Assembly (NCBI GenBank): GCA_963841635.1
Contig: CAWJDO010000003.1
Span: forward strand, 248,001 to 312,000
Direction of reading: 5' to 3'
Length of the DNA: 64,000 nucleotides
DNA from: DASWZN01 sp963841635
GTDB taxonomy: Bacteria; Acidobacteriota; Terriglobia; Bryobacterales; Bryobacteraceae
The notes under the pieces were generated by a model. The model was not told the origin of the DNA and made no database searches. It saw nothing but the letters and a program-made list of their open reading frames with translations. The translations under genes were made by a program, and so were the position numbers. Of the stretch, positions 16,260-25,080 are shown piece by piece. Position 1 is the stretch's first letter; each line of letters opens with the position of its first letter.

Positions 16260-17918
16260 TCAAAAGCGATACCCGAGATTGAAATAGACCTGATCGTAGT
16301 TCTGTATTTGTCCCCGGTAGAAGGTTGCCCCGCCTCCGAAGAAGTAATGGCGCGTGATGGCGAAATCGCCGTCACCCGTGAAGAATATACTGCGGTTCTG
16401 CGCGGTGAGCGAGGAGGTATAGTTCTGCTGGCCCACCTGCGCGTCCAGGCGCAAGGACTCGCCCATCTGGCGGCTCAAGATCAGGATCTTGTAAGTGCCG
16501 CTGCCGAAGGAGCTGTCGAACCGCGTAAAGCGCGCGTCGGCCCTGATACCCGTGTGCCAGATCTTGCCCAACGTTGCGCCGTACATCGTGTTCAACGAAC
16601 GCCGCGTGTCGGTGGAGGTGTTGCTGCGCCCGAGGCTTCCGTACACGCTGACGCGATAGGGCAGATCGAAACGGACTCCGCCGCTCAAGCCTTGAAAGAG
16701 CAGCTTGTCCAGCAAACCCGTGCCGATCAAGGTCGGGTCGAAGGTGGGCACGCTCTGAAAGTAGTTGTCGTCGAAATCGAACGATATGAATTTACTGGGC
16801 TGGACGCGAACGGTCAGGAAGCTGCGGCTCAGCCCTACGCCCTTCATCGTGGGCGTCTCGGCGACGCGATAGTCGTCCACCTCGGCGCTGTGATAGATCG
16901 AGAGATAGTTCTTGTAGGTGATGGTGTTTTCAAAGAACGCGTACTGCCGCTCGGGCCGCCAGTGGATGCGCGACAACGCCAACCCTTCGGTGGTGCTGAA
17001 CCGGAGCGTCTGGAAGTCACCGCCCGAGTAATTGATGAACGTGCCCGCCATCTCCCGGTTCGGGTTGTAGTTCCAGGAGGTCGGGTCGGGCGTCGATCCG
17101 GCAAAGATGCCAGCCGTCACGTGCGAGCTGAGGCGGCGGCCGAAATATCCCCCGTCAATGGTGTCCAGGCTGGCGGCCCAGGGCAGGTAGAAGCGGCCGA
17201 AGCCGGCTACCCAGGCCGACTTTGGATTGTCGTAGTACAGGGTCAGGTGGTAGGTCCGGTTGATGAGGTCGTAGAGCGTCTGCTGCTCGGCGGTCCCGCC
17301 GGCGCTGGAATTCAGCCGGCCGCGCCAAAAACCGGTGAGGTTCCAATAGGTGCCGCCGATGCGGCTCATGTCTGCCCGGAATACCAAGCCCTCCTGCGAG
17401 GAGAAGAGCCCGGAGCCGCTGCGGTCGCGAAAGGCGTTGTACTCGACGCCGATGCGCCCGCGCAGCCGGTTGATCTCCGGCAGGGGCGGATGTTCCACCT
17501 TAGCCCGCACCTCTTCATCCAGCGGATCGCCTTCCGTGAAGCTCACCACCTGTGCATACTTCCGGGCGTGCGAAGACGACATCGCCACCTGCACCCCCTG
17601 CACGTCGTCAGGCGAGAGCTCGGCCACGTCGCCGACCTTTAGCTGCCCGTTCGTGGACTTCACGTCGCACACCGCCGACGCTTCCGCCACGGCGGTCACG
17701 ACCAGTTCGGCGACCACGCCTTCTTCGCCCTTCCGGCGAACGGTCAGCTTCATGCCCTGCGCGAGTCCGGCGCGGCTGCCTGCATCGAGGTACACGCTGC
17801 CTTCGGCCACATACTTGAGCTGGTACGAGGTCCGGACCTGTCCTTCCTTGGCACTGTCCTGTTGGGCGCGGAGAAGGATGCATCCCAAGGCGAGGGCACC
17901 CAGTAACAGTCGCTTCAT
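16260..17918 (-). CDS. Outer-membrane beta-barrel of the multiheme cytochrome cluster
   Basis: 552 residues. The start is the ATG at 17916-17918, which overlaps the stop of the 67-heme gene (TAATG); a longer frame upstream lies inside that gene. Signal peptide about 1-19 (LLLGALALGCILLRAQ). Residues 25-110 form a small beta domain (GSVYLDAGSRAGLAQGMKL, VGDVAELS). From about 150 to the end there are many alternating Tyr/Phe/Trp strands (for example RADARFTRFDSSF and QVYFNLGYRF), and the last residue is Phe, the usual outer-membrane insertion signal. It is not obviously MtrB/PioB by sequence, but its position suggests a porin that carries a heme wire across the outer membrane. Confidence 0.75.
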   Translation of the reverse strand: MKRLLLGALALGCILLRAQQDSAKEGQVRTSYQLKYVAEGSVYLDAGSRAGLAQGMKLTVRRKGEEGVVAELVVTAVAEASAVCDVKSTNGQLKVGDVAELSPDDVQGVQVAMSSSHARKYAQVVSFTEGDPLDEEVRAKVEHPPLPEINRLRGRIGVEYNAFRDRSGSGLFSSQEGLVFRADMSRIGGTYWNLTGFWRGRLNSSAGGTAEQQTLYDLINRTYHLTLYYDNPKSAWVAGFGRFYLPWAASLDTIDGGYFGRRLSSHVTAGIFAGSTPDPTSWNYNPNREMAGTFINYSGGDFQTLRFSTTEGLALSRIHWRPERQYAFFENTITYKNYLSIYHSAEVDDYRVAETPTMKGVGLSRSFLTVRVQPSKFISFDFDDNYFQSVPTFDPTLIGTGLLDKLLFQGLSGGVRFDLPYRVSVYGSLGRSNTSTDTRRSLNTMYGATLGKIWHTGIRADARFTRFDSSFGSGTYKILILSRQMGESLRLDAQVGQQNYTSSLTAQNRSIFFTGDGDFAITRHYFFGGGATFYRGQIQNYDQVYFNLGYRF

Positions 17919-20900
17919 TAGCCTCCGTTCCCCTTTGGGTGACACGCGTAACAGTTGGTGCTGTTGTAGACGTAGTTTCTGACACCCGAGTGTTCGCCGT
18001 TGGTCGAGTTCGCGGTGTGGCAGCCGGTGCATTGGAAGACCGAATAGTCGTTGGAGTTGGTGTGGCAATCGCTGCACACTTTGGCGTTGCCATGGTTCTG
18101 TGGGAAGTAGGTGTGGTTGAACGTCGCGCCGGTCCAGGCGGTGGTGGTGTGGCACGTCGCGCAGGTGGTCGGGAAGCCAGCCGCCGTGTGGTTCGGATTC
18201 GTGGTGCCAGTGTAGTCCGTGGTATGGCAGGAATAGCAGTCGGTCGGCGTAGTTGTGAAGTTCCCGTTGACATGGCACGACGCGCAAGGCACGGTGACGT
18301 GCGCTCCGGTCAGCGGGAACGGGAACGTGGCGGCGGAGTGGTTGAAGGTCGAACTCGTGAAGTCGGTGGTGGTGTGGCACTGGGTGCAGTCTTGCGGATA
18401 TCCGAGCGCCGCGTGGTTCGGGCTGGTGGTCCCGTTATAGTCCTTCAGGTGACAGGAAATGCAGGTCGTGGCAAGACCCGCGAACACATTGTTGACGTGG
18501 CAGGTGGCGCAGGCAACGCTCACGTGCGCGCCGGTCAGGGGGAACGGAGTCTTGCTGTGGTCGAAGACGGCGCCCGACCAGTCCGTAGTGCTGTGGCAGA
18601 CGGAGCAGTCCGTCGGGAATCCGGCCGAGACGTGATTCGGGTTGGTGGTCCCGGTGAAGTCCGACTGGTGACACGAGTAGCAGGCCGTCGAGAGGCCCGC
18701 GAACACGTTGTTCACGTGGCAGGTGCTGCAAGCCACATTGACGTGCGCACCCGTCAGGGGGAACTTGGTCTGGGTGGTGTGGTTGAACGTGGCGCCCGTC
18801 CAATCGGTCGTGGTGTGACAAGTGGAGCAATCCGTCGGGAACCCCGCGGCTATGTGATTCGGGTTGGTGGTTCCCTGCTCATCCTTCAGGTGGCAGGAGA
18901 CGCAGGTCATCGCGAGGCCCGCGAAGACGTTGTTGACGTGGCAGGTGGCGCAGGCCACGTTCACGTGCGCGCCGGTGAGCGGGAACGGGGTGGTGTTGTG
19001 GTTGAAAGTCGCGCCCGTCCAATTCGTGGTGGTGTGGCAAAGGGAGCAGTCCTGCGGGAATCCGGCCGTCACGTGGTTCGGGTTGGTGGTCCCCGTGAAG
19101 TCCGACTGGTGACAGGAGTAACAGGCTGTCGAGAGGCCCGCGAACACGTTGTTCTTGTGGCACAGGTTGCAGTCGAGACTGACGTGCGCCCCGGTTAAGG
19201 GGAACTTGGTTTGGGTGGTGTGGTTGAACGTCGCGCCAAGCCAGTTGGTGGTGGTATGGCAGGAATCGCAGGTCTGGGAGAATGCGGCGGCCGGGTGGTT
19301 GGGATCCGTAGTCCCGGTGTAGTCCTTCAGGTGACAGGAGACGCAGGCCGTCGAGAGGCCCGCGAAGACGTTGTTCACGTGGCAGGTACTGCAGGCCACG
19401 TTGACGTGCGCACCGGTCAGGGGGAACTTGGTCTGGGTGGTGTGGTTGAACGTGGCCCCATCCCAGTTCGCGGTGGTGTGGCAGGTGGAGCAATCCGTCG
19501 GGAACCCAGCGGCAATGTGATTCGGGTTGGTGGTCCCCTGCTCATCCTTCAGGTGGCAGGAGACGCAGGCGGTGGAAAGCCCGGCGAAGACGTTGTTCAC
19601 GTGGCAGGTGGCGCAGGCCACGTTCACATGCGCTCCGGTCAGCGGGAACGGGGTGCTGTTGTGGTTGAAAGTCGCGCCCGTCCAATTCGTGGTGGTGTGG
19701 CACATCGAGCAATCGGTGGGGAACCCGCCCGCGATGTGATTCGGGTTGGTGGTCCCCTGCTCATCCTTGAGGTGGCAGGAGACGCAGGCGGTCGAGAGCC
19801 CCGCGAACACGTTGTTCACGTGACAGGTATTGCAGGCCACGCTGGTGTGCGCGCCGGTCAGGGGGAACTTGGTCTGGGTAGTGTGGTTGAACGTGGCCCC
19901 ATCCCAGTTCGTCGTGGTGTGACACGTGGAGCAATCCGTCGGGAACCCCGCGGCGATGTGATTCGGGCTGGTGGTTCCCTGCTCATCCTTCAGGTGGCAG
20001 GAGACGCAGGTGGTCGAAAGGCCGGCAAAGACGTTGTTCACGTGGCAGGTGGCGCAGGGCACGTTGATGTGCGCTCCGGTCAGCGGGAACTTGGTCTGGG
20101 TGGTGTGGTTGAAGGTAGCGCCCAGCCAGTTCGTGGTGGTGTGGCACATGGAGCAATCCTGCGGGAACCCGGCCGCCACGTGATTCGGGTCGGTGGTGCC
20201 CTGCTCGTCCTTCAGGTGGCAGGAAATGCAGGTCGTGGAAAGACCGGCGAACACGTTGTTGACGTGGCAAGTGGAGCAAGCCACGTTGATATGCGCGCCC
20301 GTGAGCGGGAACTTGGTCTGGGTGGTGTGGTTGAAGGTCGCGCCAAGCCAGTTCGCGGTGGTGTGGCAGACGGAGCAATCCGTCGGGAACCCCGCTGCTA
20401 CGTGGTTCGGGTTCGTGGTCCCCTGCTCATCCTTCAGGTGGCAGGAAACGCAGGCCGTCGCAAGACCCGCGTACACGTTGTTCACGTGGCATGTGGCGCA
20501 CTGCACGCTGACGTGCGCACCGGTCAGCGGGAATGCGGTCTTGTTGTGGTCAAAAACGGCGCCGTCCCAGTTGGTCGTAGTGTGGCAGACCTGGCAATCG
20601 GTCGGGAACCCGCCCGCGATGTGGTTCGGGTTGGTGGTCGACTGCTCATCCTTCAAGTGGCAGGATATGCAGGTCGTCGACAGACCCGCGAACACGTTGT
20701 TCACGTGGCACTGCGCGCAGGGGACATTGATGTGCGCGCCCGTCAGCGGGAACTTGGTTTGCGTGGTGTGGTTGAACGCAGCGCCGGACCAGCTCAGGGT
20801 TGTGTGGCAGAGCGAGCAGTCCTGCGGGAACCCTGCCGCTACGTGGTTCGGATCGGTAGTCCCCTGCTCGTCTTTCAGGTGGCAGGAGATGCAGGCCGTC

Positions 20901-22939
20901 GAGAGGCCTGCGAAGACGTTGTTCACATGGCAGGTGGCGCACTGCACGCTCACGTGCGCACCGGTCAGCGGGAACTGGGTCTTGTTGTGATCGAAGACCG
21001 CGCCGTCCCAGTTCGTCGTGGTGTGGCACACCTGGCAATCCTGCGGGAAACCGGCCGACACGTGGTTGGGATTGGTGGTTCCCTGCTCATCCTTCAGGTG
21101 GCAGGAAATGCAGGTCGTGGACAGACCCGCGAACACGTTGTTCACGTGGCAGGTGGCGCAGGGCACGTTGATGTGCGCGCCCGTCAACGGGAACTTCGTC
21201 TGTGTGGTGTGATTGAAGGTCGCGCCGGACCAGTCCGTCGTGTTGTGGCACATCGAGCAGTCCTGCGGGAATCCGGAGCTTACGTGGTTGGGGTTGGTGG
21301 TCCCCTGCTCGTCCTTCAGGTGGCAGGAAATGCAGGCCGTCGAAAGGCCCGCGAACACGTTGTTCACGTGGCAGGTGGCGCAGGCTACGTTGATATGCGC
21401 GCCAGTCAGGGGGAACGAGGTCTTGCTATGGTCGAAGGTCGCGTTGGTCCAGTCCGTCGTGTTGTGGCAGAGCTGGCAATCCTGCGAGAAATTCCCGCTC
21501 ACGTGGTTCGGGCTGGCTGCGCCCTGGAAGTCCTTGAGGTGGCAGCCGACGCAGTTCATTGACAGACCCGCAAACACGTTGTTCACGTGGCAGGTGTTGC
21601 AGGCTACGTTCACGTGCGCCCCGGTCAGCGGGAACTTGGTCTGCGTGGTGTGATTGAACACCGCGCCCGACCAATCCGTCGTGGAGTGGCAGACGGAGCA
21701 GTCCTGCGGGAACCCGGCGGCCACGTGGTTCGGGCTCGCAGCTCCCTGGAAGTCCTTGAGGTGGCAGGAACCGCAGGCCATCGACAGACCGGCAAACACG
21801 TTGTTGACGTGGCACTGGGTACAGGCGACCTGGACGTGCGCGCCGGTGAGCGGGAATTTCGTCTGCGTGGTGTGGTTGAAGGAAGCACTGGTCCAATTCA
21901 CCGTGGAGTGGCAGATGGAGCAGTCCTGCGGGAAGCCGGCCGACACGTGGTTGGGGTTCGTGGTGCCTTGCTCGTCCTTCAGGTGGCAGGAAATGCAGTC
22001 CGCGGAGAGCCCCACGAAATTGTTGTTCACATGGCACGTCTCGCAGGCCACGCTAACGTGCGCGCCGGTGAGCGGGAACTTCGTGGTGGAGTGATCGAAC
22101 TTGGCGCCGGCCCAGGTCACCGTGCTGTGGCAGGCAGCGCAGTCGGTCGAGAATCCGGATTGGACGTGGTCGGGATTCTTGGCGCCGGTAAAGTCCGTGT
22201 TGTGGCAGCCGATGCAAGTCGCCGACGTGCCCTTGAAGCGGTTCCCGACGTGGCAGGACGCGCAGGGGAGCTGGGAGTGCGCGCCGGTCAGCGGGAACCC
22301 GGTGGTAGTGTGGTCGAACGTCGCTGTCAGGAACGTGTCGAAGTTGTGGCACGCCTGGCAGTTGGTGCTGAAGCCCGCGGCGACGTGGGCGGGGTCCGTG
22401 GTCCGGTTGAAATCCCGCATGTGGCAGGACTCGCAGGCGGTGCTCAGTCCGGTGAACTGCCCCGATGCGGCTCCAGTGTGGCAGGCGTCGCACTCCACCA
22501 TGGCATGGGCGCCCAGCAGCGGGAAGCGGTTCAGGTGATCGCGGATGTTCTGCACCGCCACGGTCCAGCCCTTGACCGTGTGGCACTGCGCGCAATCGGC
22601 GCCGAACTGGCGGCGGTGAATGTCGGCGTGGCAATCCGCGCAACGCGTGCTGGTCTGCTTGAAGACCAGTTTGCTGTGGCACAGGGAGCACTTGACGCCT
22701 TCGTGCATGCCGCGCAGCGGGTAGCTGGTCTGCGTATTGTGATTGAACTCGGGGACCGCCCGCATCGTCTTCCAGTTCTTTTCCGTGTGGCAACTCGAAC
22801 ACGGAATCGTGAGCGGCCCGTGCGGGCTATGCGCGGGACCGCGCTCGAAGGTCTGCGCACCGAGCGTCGACGGCACGGCGCTGACGATCAGCAACGCGAA
22901 CGCGGCTACCGGCAAGGGGCTGGCCGTCGCAACAGCCAT
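17918..22939 (-). CDS. Giant multiheme c-type cytochrome, 67 CxxCH motifs in 19 tri-heme repeats
   Basis: 1673 residues from the ATG at 22937-22939, 4 bp after the upstream stop; an in-frame start at 22987 lies inside the upstream gene. Signal peptide SPLPVAAFALLIVSAV. I count 67 CxxCH heme sites: 7 in the N-terminal region (residues about 30-214), 57 in 19 tandem repeats of 73-74 residues (215-1609), and 3 at the C-terminus. Each repeat reads FPLTGAH, CxxCH, VNNVFAGL, CxSCH, LKDEQGTTNPNH, GFPxDC, CxxCH, ATFNH. Besides three CxxCH it has three fixed histidines (GAH, PNH, FNH/FDH), exactly enough for bis-His ligation of every heme. Exported; expected to carry electrons over long distance. It lies between the 23-heme gene and a beta-barrel gene. 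Confidence 0.93.
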   Translation of the reverse strand: MAVATASPLPVAAFALLIVSAVPSTLGAQTFERGPAHSPHGPLTIPCSSCHTEKNWKTMRAVPEFNHNTQTSYPLRGMHEGVKCSLCHSKLVFKQTSTRCADCHADIHRRQFGADCAQCHTVKGWTVAVQNIRDHLNRFPLLGAHAMVECDACHTGAASGQFTGLSTACESCHMRDFNRTTDPAHVAAGFSTNCQACHNFDTFLTATFDHTTTGFPLTGAHSQLPCASCHVGNRFKGTSATCIGCHNTDFTGAKNPDHVQSGFSTDCAACHSTVTWAGAKFDHSTTKFPLTGAHVSVACETCHVNNNFVGLSADCISCHLKDEQGTTNPNHVSAGFPQDCSICHSTVNWTSASFNHTTQTKFPLTGAHVQVACTQCHVNNVFAGLSMACGSCHLKDFQGAASPNHVAAGFPQDCSVCHSTTDWSGAVFNHTTQTKFPLTGAHVNVACNTCHVNNVFAGLSMNCVGCHLKDFQGAASPNHVSGNFSQDCQLCHNTTDWTNATFDHSKTSFPLTGAHINVACATCHVNNVFAGLSTACISCHLKDEQGTTNPNHVSSGFPQDCSMCHNTTDWSGATFNHTTQTKFPLTGAHINVPCATCHVNNVFAGLSTTCISCHLKDEQGTTNPNHVSAGFPQDCQVCHTTTNWDGAVFDHNKTQFPLTGAHVSVQCATCHVNNVFAGLSTACISCHLKDEQGTTDPNHVAAGFPQDCSLCHTTLSWSGAAFNHTTQTKFPLTGAHINVPCAQCHVNNVFAGLSTTCISCHLKDEQSTTNPNHIAGGFPTDCQVCHTTTNWDGAVFDHNKTAFPLTGAHVSVQCATCHVNNVYAGLATACVSCHLKDEQGTTNPNHVAAGFPTDCSVCHTTANWLGATFNHTTQTKFPLTGAHINVACSTCHVNNVFAGLSTTCISCHLKDEQGTTDPNHVAAGFPQDCSMCHTTTNWLGATFNHTTQTKFPLTGAHINVPCATCHVNNVFAGLSTTCVSCHLKDEQGTTSPNHIAAGFPTDCSTCHTTTNWDGATFNHTTQTKFPLTGAHTSVACNTCHVNNVFAGLSTACVSCHLKDEQGTTNPNHIAGGFPTDCSMCHTTTNWTGATFNHNSTPFPLTGAHVNVACATCHVNNVFAGLSTACVSCHLKDEQGTTNPNHIAAGFPTDCSTCHTTANWDGATFNHTTQTKFPLTGAHVNVACSTCHVNNVFAGLSTACVSCHLKDYTGTTDPNHPAAAFSQTCDSCHTTTNWLGATFNHTTQTKFPLTGAHVSLDCNLCHKNNVFAGLSTACYSCHQSDFTGTTNPNHVTAGFPQDCSLCHTTTNWTGATFNHNTTPFPLTGAHVNVACATCHVNNVFAGLAMTCVSCHLKDEQGTTNPNHIAAGFPTDCSTCHTTTDWTGATFNHTTQTKFPLTGAHVNVACSTCHVNNVFAGLSTACYSCHQSDFTGTTNPNHVSAGFPTDCSVCHSTTDWSGAVFDHSKTPFPLTGAHVSVACATCHVNNVFAGLATTCISCHLKDYNGTTSPNHAALGYPQDCTQCHTTTDFTSSTFNHSAATFPFPLTGAHVTVPCASCHVNGNFTTTPTDCYSCHTTDYTGTTNPNHTAAGFPTTCATCHTTTAWTGATFNHTYFPQNHGNAKVCSDCHTNSNDYSVFQCTGCHTANSTNGEHSGVRNYVYNSTNCYACHPKGNGG
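18113..22297 (-). repeat. Coding tandem repeat, 19 units of about 219-222 bp
   Basis: The tri-heme module is repeated 19 times over about 4.2 kb inside the giant cytochrome gene. Units differ by one codon in length (TTQTK versus a four-residue linker such as NSTP or SKTP). Neighbouring units are nearly identical over long runs at DNA level, while the first and last units diverge most, as expected if the array grows and homogenises by unequal recombination. Confidence 0.92.
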
Positions 22940-22943
22940 GAAT

Positions 22944-24866
22944 CTAGTTCTTGGCAATGTTGGGTCCATGGCAACTCGTACACTCACGCGGGGTGGCGTT
23001 GTAAAAGACCACCAGTTTTCCCTTTAGCTCTCGCCGAGTGGTGTGGCAGAGCTTACACGCCACGTCGCTGTGGGCACCGGCCAGCTTGTAATCGGTATCC
23101 CGGTCGTGATCGAAACTGGTCGGTGTCCACTTGTTGACGCCGTGGCAGCGGGCGCAGCCGCCGGAGGCTTCATAGGAGGCGAACTGCCCCCCGTGTACGT
23201 CTTCGTGGCAGCCGCGGCAAGCCGGCGGGGCGCTTTTGTAGACCACGCTCTTGATGCCGAGGCTGGGAGCGGCCGGCTTGTGACAGTCCGCGCAGGCTAC
23301 TCCGCGGTGCGTCCCCACCAGCTTGAACGAGGTTGTGGAGTGGTCGAAGCGTGTCAGATCGTGCCAGGACCGCATGGTGTGGCAGGTCTCACAACCTTGC
23401 GGAGTCCGGCCCGACCGCATCACCGCCATGAGCTCGCGGAACTGGCCTTGATGCGGATCCTGGTGGCAAGCCGTACAGGCGCGGTCCGTATACCGGAATT
23501 TTCCCGCCGCCGGATGCCGGGCGCCTTCCTGGTCATGGCATTCGCCGCAGGGGACGGCGGTGTGAGAGCCCTGCAACGGATAGTCGGACTTCTGGTGGCG
23601 TGCCAGAGTGAAGGTGGAGGGACGGAATCCTCCCACCGTGTGGCACTGCTCGCACTGATTGAAATACGGCGCGGCCTTGAACTGGGCGAGGTGGATGTCC
23701 TGGTGACAGTCCGTGCAGTGCTCGAAGGCAACCCTATACACCGTGTCAGCGCCCTTGGGAATGTGGCACTTCGCGCAGGCTACGGTGGCGTGGAGCCCGG
23801 CCAACGGATAGCGCGACTCGGAGTGGCGCGCCGCAACGAAAGTGGTAGGCTTCCATCCCTGCGCGTTGTGACACCCTCCGCACTCGATGCCGCCGGCGCG
23901 GGCGACGAATTGTCCGTGGTGTGGATCCTGGATGTGGCAGTCGACGCACTTCGCGTGGGCAACAGGCTCCTTGTAGTTGGCGGTTTTATGACATTTGCCG
24001 CAGGTCACTTCGGCGTGCTTGCCGTCGAGAGGGAACTTGGTTTTCGAATGGTCGAAATTCTCGGCCGTTCGCACCTGCTTCCATGTCACATCGTTGTGGC
24101 AGGACTGACAGGCAGCCGCGAAGGCGCCGTGGTGCGGGTCGCTGTGGCACGGCGCGCAGGACGAAAAGGCGATGCCGACGTACTTCACGAACGGCTTCGG
24201 CCCCTCCTCCTGCTTCGCATGGCACTTGCTGCACACAACCTTTTCGTGCGCGCCGGTGAGTTGGAACTTCGCCTTGGCATGATCGAATCCATCCGCCGGC
24301 TTCCACTTGACGAATCCGTGGCAGCGCTGGCAGTCGGGGAGTTGGCCACGGTGCTCATCGGGATGGCAGGTGAGGCAGGCCGTCGTGAGCCCCAGGTAGG
24401 TGCGGCGCATGTCCTTCATCTTGATCTTGAGGCGCTCGGCGGCCGGGATGTGCTCGGGCGAGTGGCATTTCTGGCAGGTCAGTCCGCGGTGCCCCCCCTC
24501 GAGAGGGTAGCCGGCCTGGCGATGATCGAACTGGTCTACATCCACATCCCACCGAATGGGCACGAACACCTCACCGTTATGTTCCGAGTGGCATTTCACG
24601 CAACTACTCTGGTCGCCGATCTGTTTCACCAAGGTCGCGTGATAGCCGCGCCGTTCGGCCAGACGGGTTCGGATCTCCGTATGACAGCCCAGGCAATTGA
24701 ACTTCGTTTTTCCAGCCCCGAGCACGTGGCACGTCGTGCAATGCGCTGGCCCGTCCAGAGAATGGTGCGCCTTGGACAGCGGCCCGGGGGAAAACTGCGC
24801 ACACGCCAAGCCGGAAACCAGTCCACCTAACACGGCTAGCCGCACCAGCGCCATCTGCCTCCGCAC
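22944..24866 (-). CDS. Multiheme c-type cytochrome, 23 CxxCH motifs
   Basis: 640 residues from a GTG at 24866; an ATG 12 bp inside (24854) with GGAGG just before it is equally possible. Signal peptide LAVLGGLVSGLACAQ. I count 23 CxxCH motifs spread along the protein, many followed by HHG- or EHRG-type histidines (DPHHGAF, DVHGGQF) and by FDH, LxGxH segments that can supply distal ligands. It is less regular than its giant neighbour but built from related tri-heme blocks (SFKLVGTH, CxxCH, CxxCH, GQF, CxxCH, FDH). Its stop is 4 bp before the next start. Probably a periplasmic or outer-surface electron carrier feeding the 67-heme protein. Confidence 0.92.
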   Translation of the reverse strand: MRRQMALVRLAVLGGLVSGLACAQFSPGPLSKAHHSLDGPAHCTTCHVLGAGKTKFNCLGCHTEIRTRLAERRGYHATLVKQIGDQSSCVKCHSEHNGEVFVPIRWDVDVDQFDHRQAGYPLEGGHRGLTCQKCHSPEHIPAAERLKIKMKDMRRTYLGLTTACLTCHPDEHRGQLPDCQRCHGFVKWKPADGFDHAKAKFQLTGAHEKVVCSKCHAKQEEGPKPFVKYVGIAFSSCAPCHSDPHHGAFAAACQSCHNDVTWKQVRTAENFDHSKTKFPLDGKHAEVTCGKCHKTANYKEPVAHAKCVDCHIQDPHHGQFVARAGGIECGGCHNAQGWKPTTFVAARHSESRYPLAGLHATVACAKCHIPKGADTVYRVAFEHCTDCHQDIHLAQFKAAPYFNQCEQCHTVGGFRPSTFTLARHQKSDYPLQGSHTAVPCGECHDQEGARHPAAGKFRYTDRACTACHQDPHQGQFRELMAVMRSGRTPQGCETCHTMRSWHDLTRFDHSTTSFKLVGTHRGVACADCHKPAAPSLGIKSVVYKSAPPACRGCHEDVHGGQFASYEASGGCARCHGVNKWTPTSFDHDRDTDYKLAGAHSDVACKLCHTTRRELKGKLVVFYNATPRECTSCHGPNIAKN

Positions 24867-24959
24867 TCACATCCCCCATCTGAGTACTTCCCATACCCTG
24901 CGAACAGAACTCGCATCCCTTCATGCCAAGTGCTGCCCTCGGAGCACGTAAGAAGCCAA

Positions 24960-24987
24960 TTTATAAAGACATGTTTTTTACATGCAA
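24960..24987 (-). promoter_or_regulatory. Putative sigma-70 promoter with overlapping palindrome, upstream of the 23-heme gene
   Basis: Minus strand TTGCAT (24987-24982), 16-bp spacer, TATAAA (24965-24960), about 95 bp before the gene start. The spacer contains a perfect inverted repeat CATGT-AAAAA-ACATG (24984-24970), placed where a repressor or activator could act. Inferred from sequence only. Confidence 0.4.
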
Positions 24988-25080
24988 CGCTAACTTGGGC
25001 CCTGCTGGACTACCCCCAACGATGTAATCTCGTAACCCGATCCGGTAAAGTTTACTAGCCAGCCCGGACTATTGCGCTCC

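Noticed and set aside
18113..22297. CRISPR-like regular repeats
   Set aside because: The repeat is coding, keeps frame, has no unique spacers, and its units are about 220 bp.
17939..24830. Long plus-strand open frames (up to 783 codons) opposite the cytochrome genes
   Set aside because: They mirror the repeat structure of the minus-strand cytochrome genes, are rich in Val/Gly/Arg with no domain, and arise from codon bias in a GC-rich repeat. The minus strand carries regular CxxCH motifs and signal peptides.
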